NCBI GenBank assembly: GCA_038222225.1
Contig: JBBRHV010000015.1
Span: 1-44,925, forward strand
Source: JAKLFA01 sp038222225
GTDB lineage: Bacteria; Omnitrophota; Gorgyraeia; Zapsychrales; JANLHA01
DNA: 44,925 bases
Direction of reading: 5' to 3'
Shown in pieces: positions 42,213-44,925 of this stretch. The notes beneath the pieces were generated by a model. That model was not told the DNA's origin and ran no database searches. It worked only from the letters and a program-made list of their open reading frames with translations. Position numbers and translations under genes: made by a program. The first letter of the stretch is position 1; every line of letters starts with the position of its first letter.

Positions 42213-42815
42213 TTATGTTAGGTTTATAAAATTTTTTAGGATTTTTAAACCAGCTGTTTGACTTTTTTCTGGGTGAAATTGAACCCCGAAAATATTATTT
42301 TTTGCGATCGCTGAACAATATTCAATGCCGTATTCTGTAGTGGCAGCAATGATGCTCGTATCTGTTGGCTTGGCATAAAATGAATGACAAAAGTAGACAT
42401 TTGTGCCGTCTTGGATTCCTTCCCACAAAGGGCAGGCCTGCAGATGAAGCTGATTCCATCCCATCTGTGGAACTTTGAGTGTTGCAGCGAATTGTTCAAC
42501 CGTCCCTTTTAAGATGCCCAACCCTGCGGTTTTGCCATATTCAGAACTTGTTTCAAACAGAAGCTGGAATCCCAAACAGATTCCTAAAAATGGTTTTCCC
42601 ATTGTAACAGCATCTTGGATTGGTTCAATCATTTTTAAGGCTTGCAGTTTAGCCATGGCCGGAGCGATGGCGCCTACACCGGGCAAAACCACTTGTTTGG
42701 CGGATTGAATATCATTAGCCGATTGGGTAATGCGGGCATCCTGAGCCCCTGCTTGTTCCAGGGCTTTCTGGACTGACCGTAAATTTCCCATTCCGTAATC
42801 AATAATTGCGATCAT
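42213..42815 (-). CDS. hisH: Imidazole glycerol phosphate synthase glutaminase subunit HisH
   Basis: 200 residues, class I glutamine amidotransferase. It starts IAIIDYGMGNLRSVQKALE. The nucleophile Cys is in FLGICLGFQLLFE near residue 79, and the His-Glu pair is in GVQFHPEKS near 182. It supplies ammonia to HisF. Confidence 0.97.
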   Translation of the reverse strand: MIAIIDYGMGNLRSVQKALEQAGAQDARITQSANDIQSAKQVVLPGVGAIAPAMAKLQALKMIEPIQDAVTMGKPFLGICLGFQLLFETSSEYGKTAGLGILKGTVEQFAATLKVPQMGWNQLHLQACPLWEGIQDGTNVYFCHSFYAKPTDTSIIAATTEYGIEYCSAIAKNNIFGVQFHPEKSQTAGLKILKNFINLT

Positions 42816-42826
42816 TGCTCTGTCCG

Positions 42827-43435
42827 TTAATCAATAATTCCTTTTGTGGAAGGAACTTCGTTTTTGCGTTTGGGGTTAATGGTTATCGCCTGCTCCAATG
42901 CCAGACCCAGCGATTTAAAGACCGTTTCCAAATTGGTGTGCAGGTCATCGCTGGCATTTTTGATTTCAACATAAATGGTCGCGTCCAAACTATGGGCGAA
43001 TGATTCTAAGAAGTGCTCCACATAGTTGGCTTTATAGCCCTCTTGTTCGAGCTGATCTTTCCCACCGAGATCTAGGGTCAGGTATCCGCGGCCGCTGATA
43101 TCAACGACGCAGTGACCGATCGTGGATTCCATTGGGGCAAATCCGGAACCAAAGCGTTTGATCCCTTCTTTTTCTCCGAGAGCCTTTTTGAATATTTTTC
43201 CGAGTACGATCCCGATATCTTCATTGGTGTGGTGAGGATCGATTTTGAGATCCGCTTTCTGGACTTCAAGGTCTAGGTCAAAACATCCGTGAAAGGCGAA
43301 CAGTTCCAGCATATGATCAAGAAACCCGATCTGTGTTTTGATGTGCGTTTTTCCGGTTCCGTCAATATTCAGCGAAGCCCGGATTTCGGTTTCTTTGCTT
43401 TTGCGTTCAAACTCTGCTGTTCGTATTTTTTGCAT
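42827..43435 (-). CDS. hisB: Imidazoleglycerol-phosphate dehydratase (stand-alone HisB)
   Basis: 202 residues. Manganese-binding motifs are FLDHMLELFAFHG near residue 39, HHTNEDIGIVLG near 73, and ESFAHSLDATIYVE near 145. This is the dehydratase only; the histidinol-phosphatase domain of the E. coli fusion is absent. It lies between hisD and hisH in the operon. Confidence 0.97.
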   Translation of the reverse strand: MQKIRTAEFERKSKETEIRASLNIDGTGKTHIKTQIGFLDHMLELFAFHGCFDLDLEVQKADLKIDPHHTNEDIGIVLGKIFKKALGEKEGIKRFGSGFAPMESTIGHCVVDISGRGYLTLDLGGKDQLEQEGYKANYVEHFLESFAHSLDATIYVEIKNASDDLHTNLETVFKSLGLALEQAITINPKRKNEVPSTKGIID

Positions 43436-43455
43436 CTGGGTTCTCCCTTTTGCGC

Positions 43456-44682
43456 TTATTTTTCAAAACGTATTTTGATGGATTCGTAGTGTTTTTGCAA
43501 ACCTTCCAAGAGCGCAACCCGCTCGATGGGGCCGCGAATTTTTTCCAGAGCCCGTTTGGAATAGGAAATTACATGGTTCTTTTTTGTGAAATCCGACAAG
43601 CACAGGCCTGAAAAGAACCGGGCGCTTCCCATCGTCGGAAGCACATGGCTCGGGCCGGCTCCGTAATCCCCCAGTGCCGTTGGGCTGTAGGGACCTAAAA
43701 AGATAGCGCCGGCATTTCTAATGCCTTTAAGAATTTTTTTATGCTCATTGGTCAGGATTTGCAAGTGTTCCGGCGCGAGTTTATTTGTAATATCAATCAT
43801 CTCGTCTGTATTTTTGCAGAAGATCCCATAGCCGGTATGGACGCGCTGCTTGACAAGTTTCAGGAGTTTCTTGGATGTCGTCACTAAGACGGATAACCCT
43901 CCAACATGCTCAGCCTGGCCTTCAAGTTCAGCGATCACGTATTCCGGGTTGCTGTAGCGGTTGGCAATGACCACAAGTTCGGAAGGCCCTGCCAGCATGT
44001 CGATATCCACATAACCGAACAACTGGCGCTTGGCTTCGGTGACATACATATTTCCTGGGCCGACGATCTTATCGACTTTTGCGATGGTTTTGGTGCCTAA
44101 GGCTAACGCCGCAATGGCCTGGGCTCCTCCCACCTTGTAGATTTCGTCAACTTTTAAAAGGTTTGCCACCGCTAAAATGTAGGGATTGATGTAGCCGTCT
44201 TTGTTCGGCGGTGTTGCGATGACAATGCGTTTGACGCCGGCGACTTTTGCTGGGATGACCGTCATATAGACCGTTGAGACCAAAGGCGCGGTACCGGCCG
44301 GGATATAAATACCGACACTTTCCAGCGGCAGGATTTCTTCCTTGAGCAGAATCCCGTCGGCATCTTTGATCCGTGCCGGTTTCTGGACTTGGGCTTTATA
44401 GAAGTTGGTCACATTTTGAATGATGATCTTAAGGTCGGCGATGAAATCACTGGTGATATTCTGAAAGGCTCCGCTGATTTCGCATTCCGGAACGCGCATT
44501 TCTTTCGCCGTAAACTTGACTTGGTCAAAACGCCTGGTATATTTCAATACCGCATCATCGCTGTTCTCTTCAATATCTGCAATAATATGACGGACCTTTT
44601 CCTCGATGCTCTTTTTCCGGCTGACCAAATGACGGTTATAAAGCTGCTGAAGTCCCTGTCCGTGCTGCGTTAAAAGTTTCAT
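43456..44682 (-). CDS. hisD: Histidinol dehydrogenase
   Basis: 408 residues, slightly short of the usual 425-435. It oxidises histidinol to histidine in two NAD-dependent steps, using zinc. Motifs are YIPAGTAPLVSTVYMTVIPA near residue 125, KVDKIVGPGNMYVTEAKRQL near 205, DMLAGPSELVVIA near 230, and the late LGDYGAGPSHVLPT near 345 with its zinc His. It starts 22 bases after the alaS stop and leads the his cluster. Confidence 0.97.
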   Translation of the reverse strand: MKLLTQHGQGLQQLYNRHLVSRKKSIEEKVRHIIADIEENSDDAVLKYTRRFDQVKFTAKEMRVPECEISGAFQNITSDFIADLKIIIQNVTNFYKAQVQKPARIKDADGILLKEEILPLESVGIYIPAGTAPLVSTVYMTVIPAKVAGVKRIVIATPPNKDGYINPYILAVANLLKVDEIYKVGGAQAIAALALGTKTIAKVDKIVGPGNMYVTEAKRQLFGYVDIDMLAGPSELVVIANRYSNPEYVIAELEGQAEHVGGLSVLVTTSKKLLKLVKQRVHTGYGIFCKNTDEMIDITNKLAPEHLQILTNEHKKILKGIRNAGAIFLGPYSPTALGDYGAGPSHVLPTMGSARFFSGLCLSDFTKKNHVISYSKRALEKIRGPIERVALLEGLQKHYESIKIRFEK

Positions 44683-44704
44683 AAGAGATCCTTTAATGTA
44701 ATTG

Positions 44705-44925
44705 CTAGATCTGTTCTAAAATTAAACGTTCGGCTTCCTTTAAGGCTTGCGGAAGACGCCCGACGTCTTTGCTCCCGGCCTGTGCGTATTGAGCCCGACC
44801 CCCTCCGCTTCCGTTCATAAGAGGGGCAATCTTTTTGATCACATCTTGGGCCAAAAGGCCGCCGTTGACTAGATCATCCGTTAAGGCGATGATCAGGCTT
44901 TCCCGCTCCGGGGACTGTGAAGCAA
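44705..44925 (-). CDS. alaS: Alanyl-tRNA synthetase, C-terminal 73 residues (partial)
   Basis: Reading the minus strand from the window edge gives a DHHA1-type C-terminal end with the glycine-rich MNGSGGGRAQYAQAGSKD (GGxGGG in most AlaRS), then the final helix LPQALKEAERLILEQI and TAG. This domain binds tRNA-Ala. The rest lies beyond the window. The gene reads into hisD. Confidence 0.88.
   Translation of the reverse strand, partial: ASQSPERESLIIALTDDLVNGGLLAQDVIKKIAPLMNGSGGGRAQYAQAGSKDVGRLPQALKEAERLILEQI

Overview
The window looks like chromosomal sequence of a Gram-negative-type, probably uncultivated bacterium with moderate GC. The evidence is an outer-membrane-type chaperone (SurA-like), bactofilin, a fused SecDF, GatCAB, many polytopic GT-C membrane glycosyltransferases, and short intergenic repeats built from TAGTGYC units. 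I think a PVC-type lineage such as candidate phylum Omnitrophota is plausible, but this is recognition of gene style and order. There is no rRNA or phylogenetic marker analysis behind it. The standard code is in use: TGA terminates many genes here.

Layout. 1-135: edge of an IS3-family element that has cut into a membrane glycosyltransferase gene, whose 3' part runs to 813. 806-2975: two minus-strand sugar-transfer genes, one a methyltransferase-GT2 fusion. 3159-3433: tRNA-Thr, tRNA-Tyr and tRNA-Gly. 3463-8121: exported coiled-coil protein, recN, and a phosphofructokinase with pyrophosphate-type residues, ending in a clear terminator. 8210-16718: a long minus-strand run read as SNase-like gene, a 32-residue membrane ORF, tilS, ftsH, folP, cdaA, a second 32-residue membrane ORF, pdxJ, acpS, nnrD, queH and a small membrane protein. 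It combines envelope quality control, folate and B6 synthesis, c-di-AMP synthesis and tRNA modification. 16799-22617: three large membrane proteins around about 700 bp of hairpin-rich, gene-free DNA. 22910-30155: tRNA-Met and a minus-strand series gatC, gatA, gatB, ctpA, tsaD, mgtC, a bactofilin-HTH fusion and a membrane-tethered HTH protein. 30226-31210: divergent thioesterase and PilZ genes. 31240-44925: a long minus-strand superoperon read as alaS (partial), hisD, hisB, hisH, hisA, hisF, hisI, trpE, rpsP, yajC, secDF, a very short mfd, surA-like, pdxA and rsmA, many overlapping by a few bases.

The points most worth attention are these. gatB carries an in-frame TGA at a position normally glycine, with an intact 30-codon tail beyond it. 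Mfd lacks both its UvrA-binding region and its C-terminal domain. A bactofilin is fused to a DNA-binding-type HTH and sits beside a membrane-anchored HTH protein. The leader and first eleven codons of tsaD are tandemly duplicated, and the copies differ only by synonymous changes in the coding part. A 32-codon ORF, translationally coupled to cdaA, resembles only the membrane anchor of CdaR. A terminator-like hairpin lies at the very start of the PilZ transcript. A multi-hairpin block at 18631-18916 has IS200/IS605-like palindromes and no transposase.
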